From Anthoceros angustus (lineage: Eukaryota; Streptophyta; Anthocerotopsida; Anthocerotales; Anthocerotaceae): a DNA stretch of 64,000 bases. The notes under the pieces were generated by a model. The model made no database searches. It saw only the letters and a list, made by a program, of their open reading frames with translations, and was not told the DNA's origin. Below, piece after piece: positions 1-11,661 of the stretch (position 1 is the stretch's first letter; each line of letters starts with the position of its first letter). Both the position numbers and the translations under genes were made by a program. The stretch is from positions 619,884-683,883 of the forward strand of contig MU008180.1 of the NCBI GenBank assembly GCA_010909165.1. Reading direction: 5' to 3'.

Positions 1-634
1 CTATGAAAACATAGGTCACAGTCTCTAAAACCATAGTGATTCTTGTTTTCAGGTTGACACTTTTGAAAGCACCTTTGAAAGAGAGACACGTTTGAAAGAA
101 AAGAGAGTGTCTGACCACTTTGGTGCATGACCGCTCTTGGTGAGGGCGCCAAAGCGGACATATGAGCATGTGTGATGAGGTAGCACATCCGTACTAGATT
201 CGTTAGTATATTCGTATAGATGTCTACATATTTTAGCATATTGTTCGAGTTGCCATGCATTTCCAATAGCATGATTTCCAACATGCTTGGCTTTCGGACT
301 CTACTGGTGATTTTAGGTCCTCGCATCATGGAGCCTAGCTCCTTCTTCTTCCCACAGTTTGTCCTATGCTGTGCTGGTATGAGCTGTTCCCTATTCCTTT
401 TCTATTAAATCTAAGCTTTCTCTTGTTTGATAGAGCACAATATTTTCTTAAATTCTATGGACTAAATTAAAATAGGTAAATAAGTTAAAGAAGATGTAAA
501 TTTACCCTTCCTTACAAGGAACGCAAAAAAGATTCACATTATACCTACCTATAATTAGTTGGAGGGGAATCCACTTTCCTTCCGCTGGTATGGGGGATGG
601 AAAGTTTTCCCCACCTCTGCATTTCTGATCGACG
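1..634. other. Non-coding flank upstream of the lipase gene
   Basis: I see no convincing gene here. The stretch is moderately AT-rich, with short open frames that resemble nothing I know. The last 100 bases, just before the ATG at 635, probably contain the promoter and 5' UTR of the lipase gene; no clear TATA box was identified. Confidence 0.5.
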
Positions 635-3208
635 ATGGCTGTGATGCGAGCTCGAGTGCTGATCCTCTGTGCCCTACGTAAGTCCATCTTCACTGCAAAT
701 TGTACATTCGGCTTCTCTTTCGTGGCTCCACGTCTTGCGTTGCAGGTTCTTGTGTTGGGCCGGTCGAATTTTGCAGTGCTCAAAGTTCTTGGCTCTCGGC
801 GGATTGTTGCAGGATCTCGAGCCGTGCGTACAAATTGTTGGCACTGCCAAGTCCAGCCACTCGGGGCTCACCATTTGTATGTGGCACCTGAGGACCAAAG
901 CCAGTTGAAAGACCGGCAGAGTTCACCTGAAGGCCAGGTCGCGCAAGCTGGCGGGTCTGGCCGTGACAACCCTTCTTATGATAAAGAGCTTGTTAAGCAT
1001 GGCGCCAAGGATGCAAGCAAATGGGGAGAGCAGCTGGCGTGGATCACCAGCATTATGGAGCCTGTGCTGAAGCTTTATCGGCGCGCTTTGCCGCCAGGCA
1101 TGCCACCAACTTGTTTGCACCTGCTTGCATCCTACCATGTGGCACTCGTTTATGGTCTCTCCCGGTTGTCCTCGATAACAGGTCTTGTGGGCCAAAGGAG
1201 AGGCACATTCTTAAGTTGCTCAGCTTCAACTGCGTTCTTTCTATGATGTGCGGGTTTGTGATTCCAATTATGTGCTGGGTAGGTGCAATTGAAAGAAACA
1301 AGGGGCCAGCTAGTACAAGATCTCTTGTGGATATCGCCGCAAGCCTCCATAGGAGCTCTGCTGGCATGCAGAACTGGAGTCTTGCTGATCTTACGCTGGG
1401 CCTGTACCTACTTTCTGTGCGTCATGACACAGAGACGGTGGCTGACACCATACCTGGTGTCGAAGTGACATCAGATCTCGTGGTAATGACCACTTTCGAG
1501 AAGACAGGAAACATGCCTAGCCATACCTTCTTGGTGCATCATGCACGAGTTGTCCTCTGCTGATATGTTGTCCCAAATCGCTGTTGCATGGTTTGCATGG
1601 CTATGGTCCGTTGTAGCTGTGCCTGCTGTATGCCTTGGAACAGCAAAAGCTTCAGATGGCCTTCTCAACTCTGTGGATCATGTTGGTACAGGTCCTGGAG
1701 TGCATCTATCATGTTGAACTGGCCAAGGGAGCCTATGCCAAAAATGTCGCTGGGCTTGCTCGGTCCTGCATGCTCCGTGAATGCAACGTTGTCAAGTTTG
1801 TGGGAGAAGCCAGTGTTATGCGGCCTGCATACTACATTGGTCTTGATACCCGGCACAAGCTAGTAGTTATGGGCATCCGAGGGACACATTCAGTCCACGA
1901 TGTCATCACGGATCTGGCTTCTCATGGTGACCACTCGGCGACCTTTGAAGGGGGAAGTGTGCATTATGGCAGTGCAGAGGCCGCACGCTGGTTCCTGCAA
2001 CATGAGACTACAACTTTGAAGAGATGTGTGAAAGAAAACAAGGTGTGAGTTTTCTTTGGATTTGCATTACCCCTTGGCTTCCAAGAGCAGCTCATCTCCG
2101 TGTAATCGTGGATATTTGTCCACTTTCGGTTCTGGAACAGGGTTATCGGTTGCGGATAGTTGGTCATTCACTGGGAGGTGCCACAGCCGCACTCTTGGCT
2201 TTGATGCTTCGCAAACAGGATGCTGAGGAATTAGGGTTTTGCCCGGAAATAGTATCTGCAGTTACTGTTGCAGCCCCTCCCTGCGTTTCGAAAGCTCTAG
2301 CAGTTGAGACAGAGGAGTACATCACCGCAATTGTGCTACAGGTACAGCTGCTGCAGCAACATATTTTATGCTCCGCAAAATTGGAGCATGAGTTTAATGG
2401 ACTTTGTTGTGAAGAGGCTGAAACAGTTGTTTGAGCACAGGATGATGTTGTCCCTAGGATGAGTGCCTCCTCCCTGGTGCGCCTGCGCAATGAGATTCTA
2501 CAGCTTGACTGGTACAATCCTTAGAGCTGCATTTCGTTTATCATAATGAATCTGTGAAGGACCCAACCTGTGAGCAGGCTTATCTACTTCTTATCAAATG
2601 CCTTCTGAGCAGTTGCTTCCTGTGTTGCAGGGCCAGTGTTGTAAGGGACGGAGATGCCAGATTATCAGGTTTAATGGATCTAGTTGCAGGGACAATGCAA
2701 GCTGTTTCCTCGGTCCAGGATGTGGCGAGAAGATATGCTGCCTATGCAAAACTATCAAGCATCTATGGTACGGTGCTGTTTTCCACATGAGCCGGAAGTC
2801 CATGCTGCACCCTCTGCTGGCTAAGACTTGGATGGCCTGGCTGTAGGTATTGAGGAACAGAAGGACAGTGGTAAATCTGCTCCCAGCCAAAGCGAGAGTC
2901 TCGCCACGGAGGCAGCAGCCAAGTCTTCTGTTGTCCTAGCTTCTACCCCCGCCAGCGTTCAAGGATATCAGGAACTTGTGTGCCCAGGAAAATTATACCA
3001 CATCAGATCGAAGCCTGGCAGTGTTGATAGCAGGGTCGATTGCCCGAAGGATGGGTTCGTGTTGTTGGAAGGACGACCGGGGTCCAACTTCGGTCGGATA
3101 GTTCTGACAGGCTCGTTGCTCGCTGATCATAAATGTGACAGCCATTACTATGCCCTGAGGGACGTCTTAAAAGGATTAGAGATTCCCGGTCGTACCCAGT
3201 CACGGTAG
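635..3208 (+). CDS. Class 3 (diacylglycerol-type) lipase, multi-exon
   Basis: This is a predicted serine lipase acting on acylglycerols, related to the plant diacylglycerol lipase family. The first exon is probably 635-677, giving a short hydrophobic N-terminus, followed by a GT-AG intron ending at 745. Later coding blocks include a segment near 1370-1480 with LADLTLGLYLL, which resembles the pre-catalytic region of DAG lipases. The block at about 1640-2043 holds the N-terminal half of the alpha/beta-hydrolase fold. The block at 2139-2340 carries the nucleophile elbow GHSLGG, with Ser at 2168-2170. Near 2432 the motif DDVVPR supplies the likely catalytic Asp, and near 3130 DHKCDSHYY could supply the His. 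The stop is at 3206-3208. At least six introns of 60-120 nt are implied. The 5' exons (677-1640) are the least certain, so the exact N-terminus is open. The lipase assignment itself is firm. Confidence 0.8.
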
Positions 3209-3830
3209 CTTTTGGCTTGATTGACCGAATTCCCTCTGCAGGTTACAGGCAAGATGCACGTGATATCTGACGGATTTATGTAATACCCATGGAAGCCACA
3301 TGACGTCAATCATATACAATGAGGACATCGAATCTCCCGCGACAGCGTCCAGTGGCCACCGTGTCCTTTGGTGTCCAACACGTACATATTCAATCACAAA
3401 CTTGTATACAATAAGTTCAGTTTGGCCTTAACCTACAATATGATCAGTGGAGTTCACGTGGGTCGTGGAGCCCGGGCTGTTCCATCATATCCTGCTGCTG
3501 GTCGAACTTCGAGGTCTCGCCAAGTCCACAGAGCCACAGAGCAGCGGCTCTCCAGACTGAGAGCTGGGCGCGCTTCAGTTTCACTTGGCTGAACGTTGGG
3601 ACTTCATCAGGATACCGGTGTTGTCCTGTTCCCGTGGATCATCGACATGGAGACTCAGGACCTTGCAAGGGCCTCCCCAGGCAGCAGCTTGCGGCCTGCA
3701 GCTGGGTCCAAGTCCCGGTTGCGCTTGCCCTGCAGCTGTGGCTGCGGCTGCAGGGCCGCCTGTCTGGCCCGGGCCCAGAGCTTGTGGTAACAAGCTTTGC
3801 AAGCTCTCTAAGCTGGTGGGCAATATCATA
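3209..3830. other. Intergenic, probable 3' UTR of the lipase and 5' region of the GT90 gene
   Basis: No gene is supported. Open frames on both strands between 3580 and 3850 are GC-rich and low in complexity. They do not resemble known proteins, and are more likely the 5' UTR or promoter of the next gene. Confidence 0.4.
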
Positions 3831-5725
3831 ATGGGCACTAGTACTTCACCCAAGGCTCCGTCCAGCCTCCAGCAGCGTGCACGGCCCTTCCTCTTTTATG
3901 TTGTCATACTGGCTGGCGCTGTAATCTGTTTGATGGTAGTGGTGCAGCGGAGCTGCGCTCTCCAAAGACTTGTGCTGGCCGCGTCGGGTGATGCAATCTC
4001 TGGTGATCAGATTCAGTGCGTTCTTCATTTGTGCCTTGTTTTTTGCCCTGCTGGTTGAATCCGGGGCCTGTTGCTCGGGGACTTACACGGGGAAGCTTGG
4101 CAACGTGCGGGCAGGTGTGGCTTCTTCTCTCAGACTGGAGACGCTGGAAAGCGTGCTGCTCACAGGCCTGGCACTGACAGCCATGTCGACAGCGATAGGA
4201 GTCAGCCGTTTGGCCCCCGCTACACGTATTCGGATTTGCTGTGGCAGCGGGTGAACAGGATTGTGATCCGGGCTGAGGACCGGGAGGAGCTCTCGGCAGC
4301 CAGCCCGCACTTCGACTTCGCGGACGAGAGGCTGCGGCTGGTGACCAAGCTGGTGAAGTACTACTTGGAGCCATGGAAGGCCGTGGCGGGGGTGACATGG
4401 GGCTTTGGGGCGCCTCGGAAGGCCTGGAAGGTGGCCAAGGTGAGGGAAGCTGCTGTCACCTCCAACATCATGTCCTGCTGCTTGCATGTGCGGGTGGTGG
4501 ATGGAGTTGTCTACTTCAGGTACGGGCAGGTGGTGAGCCTGCTCTGGCGGCTCGGCCGGGCCAACGACTTCATCGTCTTCCTGCAGCTCACTGTGGACAA
4601 GTATGAGCTGAAAGGCTTGAGGGTGGAGTTCTTCTTCAACACCTGTGACCACCCGTTGGGAATCCGCACAATGTTCTCCACCACCACCGAGATTTCCAAC
4701 AGGGCCAATTACCTCGTTCTCAGTAACCATCTGACGGATATCAATACGGATGTGCTGGTGCCGGACTTCCTTGACTGGGGCGACTCTTACATGCCCACGG
4801 AGACGGAGCTTGCAAGCTCCCGCCACAGAAGATGGCAGGACATGATGTCCAAGCTGGTGTTCAGGGGCGCCACCACCAACTTCAACCTGGAATTCGGCAA
4901 TTGGGGCAGCAGCGCGCGGGTGAAGCTTCACAGAATGACTGACGCTTTCCCCAACCTTCTGGATGCTCGCATTTCGAGATGGAGCCACACCACTCCCGGC
5001 AGTGTGGCCCAGTTGAGGCGCGACTCAATCGACCTTGCTCCTCGCCTCAACTTCACGCAGAAGAACGCCTTCAAGTACGAGCTTGTCATCGACGGAGGTT
5101 TGGGGACCACCCGGTTGTGTGGGGTCCTGGCCACCGACAGGGTTCTTGTCCGCCAGAGCTCCCCCTTCTTCCAATTCTTCGACCCGCTGCTCAAACGGGG
5201 TCGCCATTTTGTGGAAGTGAAGCACAAGTGAGTAGGGTCACGCTCATGTCAATTTCTCCTCCCATCCCTCCTGGCCTCGCCAGACATCGATTTATCTCAC
5301 CACGGGTGTCTCCTTTCCACAGCCTGCAGGACCTGGTACAAGCTATTGAGTACATGCAGCAACATGACACAGAGATGCAGCAGATGGTGAAGAATGCACG
5401 GGAGGAGGTAGGCTGGATCTGTACCCCAGAAGGCCGGATGCTGGCATTCGCGGTGGTGTTGGTCAAGTACCATAGTCTCCTGCCGGATGCACATTTGGTG
5501 GAAAAGCCCAAGGCCGAGCATATGTGTCCGTGGGGGGCCCCACGGAACATGTCCCTGTATACCAGGAATGACGATCCTGACTGCATGGACATGGAAGAGA
5601 AACCGATTCTTCAGCAACCCGGATGTCCCACTGTCTGCTCTTACTGTGGTCTGCGGGAGAAGGATTGGTACTGGCTTTCCTCCAGGGATCTCGATGGCTG
5701 GGCTGCCTGGAATGTTTCCTATTAA
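3831..5725 (+). CDS. CAP10/GT90-family glycosyltransferase, type II membrane protein
   Basis: This is a probable Golgi or ER O-glycosyltransferase of family GT90 (the CAP10/POGLUT/KDELC1 fold). The ATG at 3831 opens a short Ser/Pro cytosolic tail followed by one hydrophobic segment (FLFYVVILAGAVICLMVVV), the classic signal anchor. The main catalytic exon runs from about 4166 to 5227, and a 95-nt intron (5228-5322, GTGAG...CACAG) joins in phase to the last exon, 5323-5725. GT90 hallmarks are WRG-like FRGATTN, then SARVKLHRM, a KYELVIDGG block matching the KY-l-idG sugar-nucleotide region, and a closing FDPLLKRGRHFVEVK block before LQDLVQAIEYM. The C-terminus has a Cys cluster (CPTVCSYCG). The junction between the TM exon and the catalytic exon (between about 3988 and 4166) is not resolved; several splice pairs are possible. 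The donor and acceptor sugars cannot be deduced. Confidence 0.8.
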
Positions 5726-5897
5726 CAGCTTCTTCCTTGATTACCACAACGAAGAACGTAGGGTTTGAGCATAAAAGATGAAGGTGGTTGTCACCTTGTC
5801 GCTGGCCCGCACCCGCCACTTCTTCCTGTTGTGTGCTTGAATGGGCATACGCGTGCATGGCTGCTAATGTGTCAACACATCTTGAATTTTTTTAAGA

Positions 5898-5944
5898 GGG
5901 AAGAAGAAGATAAGAAGAGTAAAAAATTATTTAAGTCCACTAAG
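5898..5944 (+). repeat. Dispersed repeat, left fragment of the copy split by the LTR element
   Basis: A (GAA)n-rich start followed by ATTATTTAAGTCCACTAAG is the left end of the dispersed repeat seen complete elsewhere (for example 16919-17222 reversed, 58861-59050). It is interrupted exactly at CTAAG (5940-5944) by the LTR element and resumes at 11662. Confidence 0.85.
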
Positions 5945-6533
5945 AGTAACGGTATTGATGAAATAAGGTAGAAAGGTGAAAAGTTGAAAAAGGTAAAAAA
6001 CTAAGTTAGTAGCTGCCCTGTTAAGAAATGCATGTGTTGCATGCTTCATGCAATCTCTTGTTAGAGAGGAATTGCTACAGCCATAAATGAAGAGCTACCT
6101 AGAGAGGACTCTTAGTGATTAGTGGTCCGTAAGAATCCCTAGATTTAACAGCTGCCTAGTTAAGGTCAGGCTGCGGGATATATAAGGGCTAGAGCAAGGG
6201 CTTTGAGGAACAAGTGGGACTCACTCTTGAGAGAGCAGCAAAGCCTGCAAGCCTTGTGTTGAGAGAGGCTGTGGAGAGCTAGCTAGTGAGCTTGTCATGG
6301 AATCAAGGCGTGAGCTGGGCCATGAGATAGCCGATTCCATCGTTGTATTCTTGTAATAAAGAGCAAGACCTCGAGGAGGTGGCCCGCGAGTCGTCGATGG
6401 CGGGCTACTTGGAGCCTAGTGTGTGTGAGGTTGAGAGCTTGAGAATCGTGCAAGTCTCTTGTGGAGTGAATTGGCGAGGTCCTAGACTGGGAAGCCAAGA
6501 CTTGTCGCCTTCTTCAGGGTGAGGGGTGTTACT
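5945..6533 (+). repeat. 5' LTR of the Gypsy element
   Basis: It is a direct repeat of 11083-11661 with small indels. It contains the promoter TATA box (TATATAAG, 6179-6186) shared with the 3' copy (11306-11313), and an AATAAA signal near 6355. Many of the differences from the 3' LTR are short insertions or deletions, a sign of an old insertion. Confidence 0.9.
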
Positions 6534-6537
6534 TGAG

Positions 6538-6549
6538 TGGTATCAGAGC
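6538..6549 (+). promoter_or_regulatory. Primer-binding site (initiator-Met tRNA)
   Basis: TGGTATCAGAGC lies 5 bases after the end of the 5' LTR. This is the standard plant LTR-retrotransposon minus-strand priming site for tRNA-iMet. Confidence 0.9.
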
Positions 6550-6586
6550 GTAGTCCATTCCTCCGAGTGACTAGAGAGTGCACAAG

Positions 6587-7748
6587 ATGGTCAATGAGAA
6601 GCGTAAGGAGAGGTCAAGAAGCAGCCTCCGATCATCCGCCTCAACCGCTCAAGATTCATCATCGTCAGAACAAGAGGAAGTGAGAGCGCTGCCTGAGAGC
6701 ACAGCAGGCCCATCTGGAGAGAAGTCAGAGGACTGGAAGAAACGGATGGTGGAAGTACTTTATCAAGTTCTTCCAGGTGTCTTGGACGATGTAATGACTT
6801 CAAGGAAGAAGACAAAGCAGAATCCAGAGCCCACAGCTCAATAAGGCGAAGATGCGAAAGAACAACAAGAAATCTTCCTGACCAAGCAGCATCTTCAAAG
6901 TGGCTCCAAAATCGAGCATGAAGCTAGCCCTACCGATAAGTATGAGGGAGAAAGAGATGCAAGTCATTGATTCTTGGATCTATTCTATTGAGACTTATCT
7001 CGCCTCATCTGGTGTTGAGCCGGAGTACTACTTAGGTACTATTGGCAATTTCTTAAAGGGCTATGCTTTGGTCTGGTGGCGGAGTTATGGTGCTAATGTT
7101 GCCTAGGGTAACCGAGCACATACCATCACAGACTGGGCATCCTTCAAAGAAGCCCTCAAGAAGCAGTTCCAACCTGCGAATGCTTCGCGTCTAAGTAGAC
7201 AGCAGCTTGACAATATCAAGCAAACAGGTTCTTGTCGAGATTATGTAAGTACCTTCAGTGAAGCTGTCATGCACTGCACTACCATGAGTGAAGATGACAA
7301 ACTGCATCGCTTCATGGTTGGTTTGAAGGATTGGGCTGCTAACAGAATTGAGTTGCGTAGTCCAACTACATTGGCAGAGGCCATTACAGCAGCAGATGCC
7401 ATAGATACTTTCCATCCTAGTACATCCAACTCCTCCAGAAGATTTCGAGGCAGTACGCGTGGTCGGTATGCCCAAGCTAGAGGAAGCTCTAGTAGTGCCA
7501 GAGGAGCGCTAAGGACATGGAATGGAATTGCAAGAGGCAATTCAAGAGGAAATTTCATGAAGAAATCGAGGAGCGCAGAGGCGCGGAGCTCGAGAACAAC
7601 AAGTATGGGTTCTCGAAAAGGAGTATGCTACTCATGTGGAGAGCCGGACATTATGCAAATGAATGCCCGAATGGGACTCAACGAAAGTAAGGAGATCCAT
7701 GACCAAGACTCGTGGATTACGAGTGGCGGATCCGAGGATCCCAAATGA
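6587..7748 (+). pseudogene. gag remnant with broken zinc knuckle
   Basis: This is the capsid (Gag) region of the LTR element. The first open stretch (6587-6844) is acidic and Ser-rich and ends in a stop. A second (6900-7106) has the retrotransposon Gag core (VIDSWIYSIETYL and WWRSYGANV) and also ends in a stop. The third (7140-7748) continues the Gag helices (TDWASFKEALKKQF, DKLHRFMVGLKDWA) and an Arg/Ser/Gly-rich linker. It then reaches a CYSCGEP zinc-knuckle start at about 7626, where a frameshift destroys the rest of the CCHC motif. At least three disabling changes mean no functional Gag is made from this copy. Confidence 0.85.
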
Positions 7749-7859
7749 CGGATCGGCCACATGCAAGGCGCATGTGGTGAGTCTCGAGTGCCGAGGACAA
7801 GCACTATTCGGAGGGCGGGTGGAGAGCTCATGTACATACATGGATGTATAAATGGAGCG

Positions 7860-9600
7860 AGCGAGGATGTTGCTTGACTTAGCGAACACATAATTTCATT
7901 TCTCCTAGCAAGGCAAGCAAGCTTGGTTTGACATGGGCTAGTACATCCGAGCCATGTAGAGTGAAACAAGCTAAAGGAATGCCGCAACACAAAGGTGAAT
8001 TGCAAGAAGTGCTGAGATAGGGAATTGGAATGGAGCGTGAGCTTCAGTTGTAGATATGGATGATCATGAAATCATCTTGGGCTTAGAATGGATGAAGGCC
8101 AACAAGGTATGTGTGAACGTGGACTCACGCACCATAGATCTTAGGAGATGAAGAGCACAAAGTGAGTTGTGGTTCTCAAGCGAGGCTTGGAGACAACATT
8201 GATGATATCATCTCTAAGAAAGAGCTCAAATGTTGTGTAAAGGATGGAGAGGAACTCTTTTACTTGTCTGCAAGGACTAGAAGATGGTCTTGAGATGGAG
8301 TCTCGAGCGCCAAGATTCCAAGGAAGTGCAGCCGCCTTGAATGAGTTCAAGGACTTGATGCCCGATGAGTTGCCTCCTTTACCTCCTAGAAGAATTGTAG
8401 ATCATGAGATTGATCTCAAGCCGTGAAGTACACCGCCTTCAAGAGCGCCATATAGATTATCGCAGGATGAGCTACAAGAGTCAAGAGAAACAAGAGAGAA
8501 TCTCAAAGTCCCCGCTAGCCGCAAGAAGAATGGAGGATTGAGATTATGCTTGGATTACGAGCACTCAATCGATAATGTTGAAGAATTCTTATCCTTTGCC
8601 AAGGATGGATGACTTGTTTGATTGAGAGGTGCTAAGTATTTCACCAAGTCGGATCTAATGGCGTGCTATTACCGATTCGATCGCAGAAGGACATGAATAC
8701 AAGACCGCTTGTAGAACAAGGTATGGATCTTTTGAGTTCCTTGTCATGCCATTTGGACTCACTAATGCACCACGCTTCGACTCTCATGAATACTATATTC
8801 AGATCGATGGATGAGTGTGTTGTGATATACTTGGATGACATCATGATATACGTTCTACCTTGAAGAGCATGTCCAACACTTGAGGAAAGTGTTAGAAAGG
8901 TTAAGAGCAAATTCTTTGTTCTTAGCTATAACAAAGTGTGACTTTGTTAAGGAAGAGATAGACTTCCTAGGATTCATTGTCTCTGCGGATGGTATCGGGA
9001 TGGATCCCGATAAGGTAAAGGTTATATGAGTTGGCTGCCGCCAACGAATGTGCACGAGGTGCGTATGTTTTGGGATTGGCTAGCGTGTACAGAAGATTTG
9101 TACCGATGTTTGCCAAGATTGCTGCCCCATTAACTGATCTCTTGAAGAAGGCGAAGGCTTGGAAGTGGGATGATGAATGTCAGAGGGCATTCGAGTTTCT
9201 GAAGTTGAAACTCAGCACTACCCCAGTATTGGCAATCTATGATCCAAAGAAGGATATAGAAGTATATAATCGCGCCGATATTGCAATTGGTGGAGTGCTC
9301 ATGCAAGAAGGTAGGCGTCTTACGAATCAAGGAAGTTGCATGAACATGAAAGGAAGTACCCCACTTATGAAAAGGAGATGACTGCTGTCATCAATTGTCT
9401 CAAGATTTGGAGACATTATCTTCTAGGAAGATCTTTTTGTGCGTATACGATAATGTAAGCACGAGCTTCTTTACAAATCAGCGACTAAGCGCAAGACAGC
9501 TAGATGGCAAGATTTCCTAGCAATGTATGATGTGTCTATCAAGTACAAGCCAGGGAAGGAGAATCTCGTGGCAGATGCTTTGAGTCGCAAGCAGAGTTTA
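7860..9600 (+). pseudogene. pol remnant: protease, reverse transcriptase, RNase H
   Basis: A protease trace (DHEIILGLEWMKANKV) lies near 8056-8110. Reverse transcriptase follows in fragments: a LPPRRIVDHEIDL block near 8375-8420, and the polymerase motif YLDDIMIYV at about 8828-8854, the second catalytic Asp pair of Gypsy RT. RNase H/connection segments are at 9060-9300 (SVYRRFVPMFAKIAAPL, TTPVLAIYDPKK) and 9510-9595 (KYKPGKENLVADALSRK). Stops and frame changes between these blocks show the region is dead. Domain order RT before integrase places it in Ty3/Gypsy rather than Copia. Confidence 0.85.
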
Positions 9601-10476
9601 AGTTTGATAACCTACGCTTTGAGGCCTAAGCTAAATACGATGGTGATTGAGCCAAGGGACACTCACACGCAGATCAAGGAAGCTTATCTGCGAGATCCAT
9701 TAGTACAGGATTGGATCAATGAAGTGGAGCAACCGGGATCTAAGTTTAAGCTTAGAAATGGCTTGTTGATGTTCAAGCAAAACAGGATTGTGATTCCTGA
9801 TTCTCATGTGTTGAGAAGGAAGTTGCTTGCAGAGTGTCATGATGTGCCAAGTGCAGGTCATAGAGGAATTGACCCAACTTATGAGAAGTTGAGAAAGCTG
9901 TTTTACTGGCCTGGAATGTACAAGCATACTGTTGAGTATGTTAAGTCTTGTGTAGACTGCCAGGATAAGGTGGAGCAGACAAATCCGCGAGGTTTGTTGC
10001 AACCCCTGCCTATTCCAAGTGGGCCTTGGAAAAGTATATCAATGGATTTCATTATGCCATTGCCAGCTAGTAATGGACACACAGCTATCATGACACTAGT
10101 TGATAGATTCAGCAAGCAAGCACACTTCATCCCTACGAAGAAGCGAGTGAAAGCTTTTGAAGTTGCTCAGTTGTTCAAGAAGCATGTATATGTGTTACAT
10201 GGACTACCTATGCAGATTGTGAGTGACAGAGATCCCAGATTTATTGCAGAGTTTTGGCAACAGCTTATGAAGAGCTTAGGAGTGCAATTGTGTTTGAGCA
10301 CAACATATAACCCTGATACAGATGGATCAACAGAGAGGGTGAACAGAATCCAAGAAGAATACTTACGACACTATGTACAGATGGACCAGCGAGACTGGAG
10401 TAATCATCTTGAGGATGCAGAATTTTGTTATAATAACACTGTACATAGCTCCACAGGCTACACACCTTTTCGATGA
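9523..10476 (+). pseudogene. Integrase region of the Gypsy element (longest intact pol frame)
   Basis: This 317-codon frame begins in the end of RNase H and covers most of integrase. It has the HHCC zinc-binding N-terminus (HDVPSAGHRG, then CVDCQ), followed by the catalytic core with D (SMDFIMPLP), D (SDRDPRF) and E (DGSTERVNR), the DDE triad in the expected spacing. It stops at 10474-10476. The next coding trace, at about 10640-10790 (DKVWVKLKNFPLP, KLRPKYGGPF), is the GPF/Y module of the integrase C-terminus in another frame, so the protein is truncated relative to a working integrase. Confidence 0.85.
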
Positions 10477-11082
10477 TGTAACGAAGCAATGGACGTAGTT
10501 TCCATGTTGAATGCTAGCGTGTTGAGACACAAAGAGAACCACGTGAATTCATTGAGCGCTTAAGGGCTGCATGAAGTTGCTAAGAAGATATTGGCCAAGG
10601 CTCAGGACAGGCAAAAGAAGTTTGGCCGACAGTGGTGCAAGAGTTAGTTCAAGTAGGAGACAAGGTGTGGGTGAAATTGAAGAATTTCCCACTACCACAA
10701 GGGCTGACCTCAAAGTTAAGGCCTAAGTATGGAGGACCTTTCGTAGTTCAAGCGCATTGGAAATGTGGCTTACAAACTATGCTCGAATGGATCTTCTCTC
10801 ATAATGTGTTTCATGTCTCTTCAGAAACCATTTGTGATTTCGAAAGAGAATGAAGATATGAACAGGAAGGATTATGTCATCCTGGTTCAACACAATCATG
10901 GTCTGCGGGAGATTGTTGAATTCTGGCGAGAGAGAAGAAGTCCGTGGTAATGTACCGAGTATCCGTAAGGCTTCGTGGTTATGATCCCGTCTGGTTTCAC
11001 TTGAAGATGTGCAACAAGGATCATGGATGATCTCACATAATCGGAGGTCATTGAGGACAATGACATCTTCCGATGGGGAGAG

Positions 11083-11661
11083 AGTAACGGCAGGTGAAAC
11101 AAGGTAGAAAGGTGAAAAGTTGAAAAGGTAAAAGCTAAGTTAGTAGCCTGTTAAGAAGATGCATGTGTTGCATGCTTCATGCAATCTCTTGTTAGAGAGG
11201 AATTGCTACATGCCACAAATGAAGAGCTGCCTAGAGAGGACTCTTAGTGATTAGTGGTCCGTAAGAATCCCTAGATTTAATTTGCCTAGTTAAGGTCAGT
11301 CAGGATATATAAGGGCTAGAGCAAGGGCTTTGAGGAACAAGTGGGACTCACTCTTGAGAGAGCAGGCAAGTGTGCGCTGCAAGCCTTGTGTTGAGAGAGC
11401 TGGAGAGCTAGCTAGTGAGCTTGTCATGGAATCAAGGTGTGAGCCGCCAGCGATTCCATCGGGCAATAAAGAGCAAGACCGAGGAGGTGGCCCGCGAGTC
11501 GCCGCTGACGGCGGCTACTTGGAGCCCAGTGTGGTTGTGAGGTTGAGAGCGCTGAGAATCGTGCAAGTCTCTTGTGGAGTGAATTAGCGAGGGAGGTCCT
11601 AGACCGCTGGGAAGCCAGCACTTGTCGCTTCCTTATTAGCTGCGTAGTGAGGGGTGTTACT
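11083..11661 (+). repeat. 3' LTR of the Gypsy element
   Basis: It is the partner of 5945-6533, with the same AGTAACGG start and GTGTTACT end. It is preceded directly by the polypurine tract GGGGAGAG (11075-11082) and followed by the CTAAG target duplication. Confidence 0.9.

Larger units (their letters stand above)
5945..11661 (+). mobile_element. Ty3/Gypsy LTR retrotransposon, decayed, flanked by 5-bp target duplication
   Basis: This is a 5.7-kb element with two LTRs (about 589 and 579 bp), each starting AGTAACGG and ending GTGTTACT, so the ends form a 6-bp inverted repeat. The target duplication CTAAG lies at 5940-5944 and 11662-11666. The primer-binding site is TGGTATCAGAGC at 6538-6549, complementary to initiator-Met tRNA. 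The polypurine tract GGGGAGAG ends at 11082. Order inside is gag, zinc knuckle, protease, reverse transcriptase, RNase H, integrase, GPF/Y-type tail, which is the Ty3/Gypsy order. Several stops and frameshifts break gag, protease and RT, so this copy is not expected to be autonomous. A weak trace of a chromodomain-like block lies at about 10945-11050. It sits inside an older dispersed repeat. Confidence 0.93.

Noticed and set aside
4083-4988. 301-codon minus-strand frame
   Set aside because: It is the antisense of the GT90 catalytic exon; the + strand has all the family motifs, and the minus-strand protein has none.
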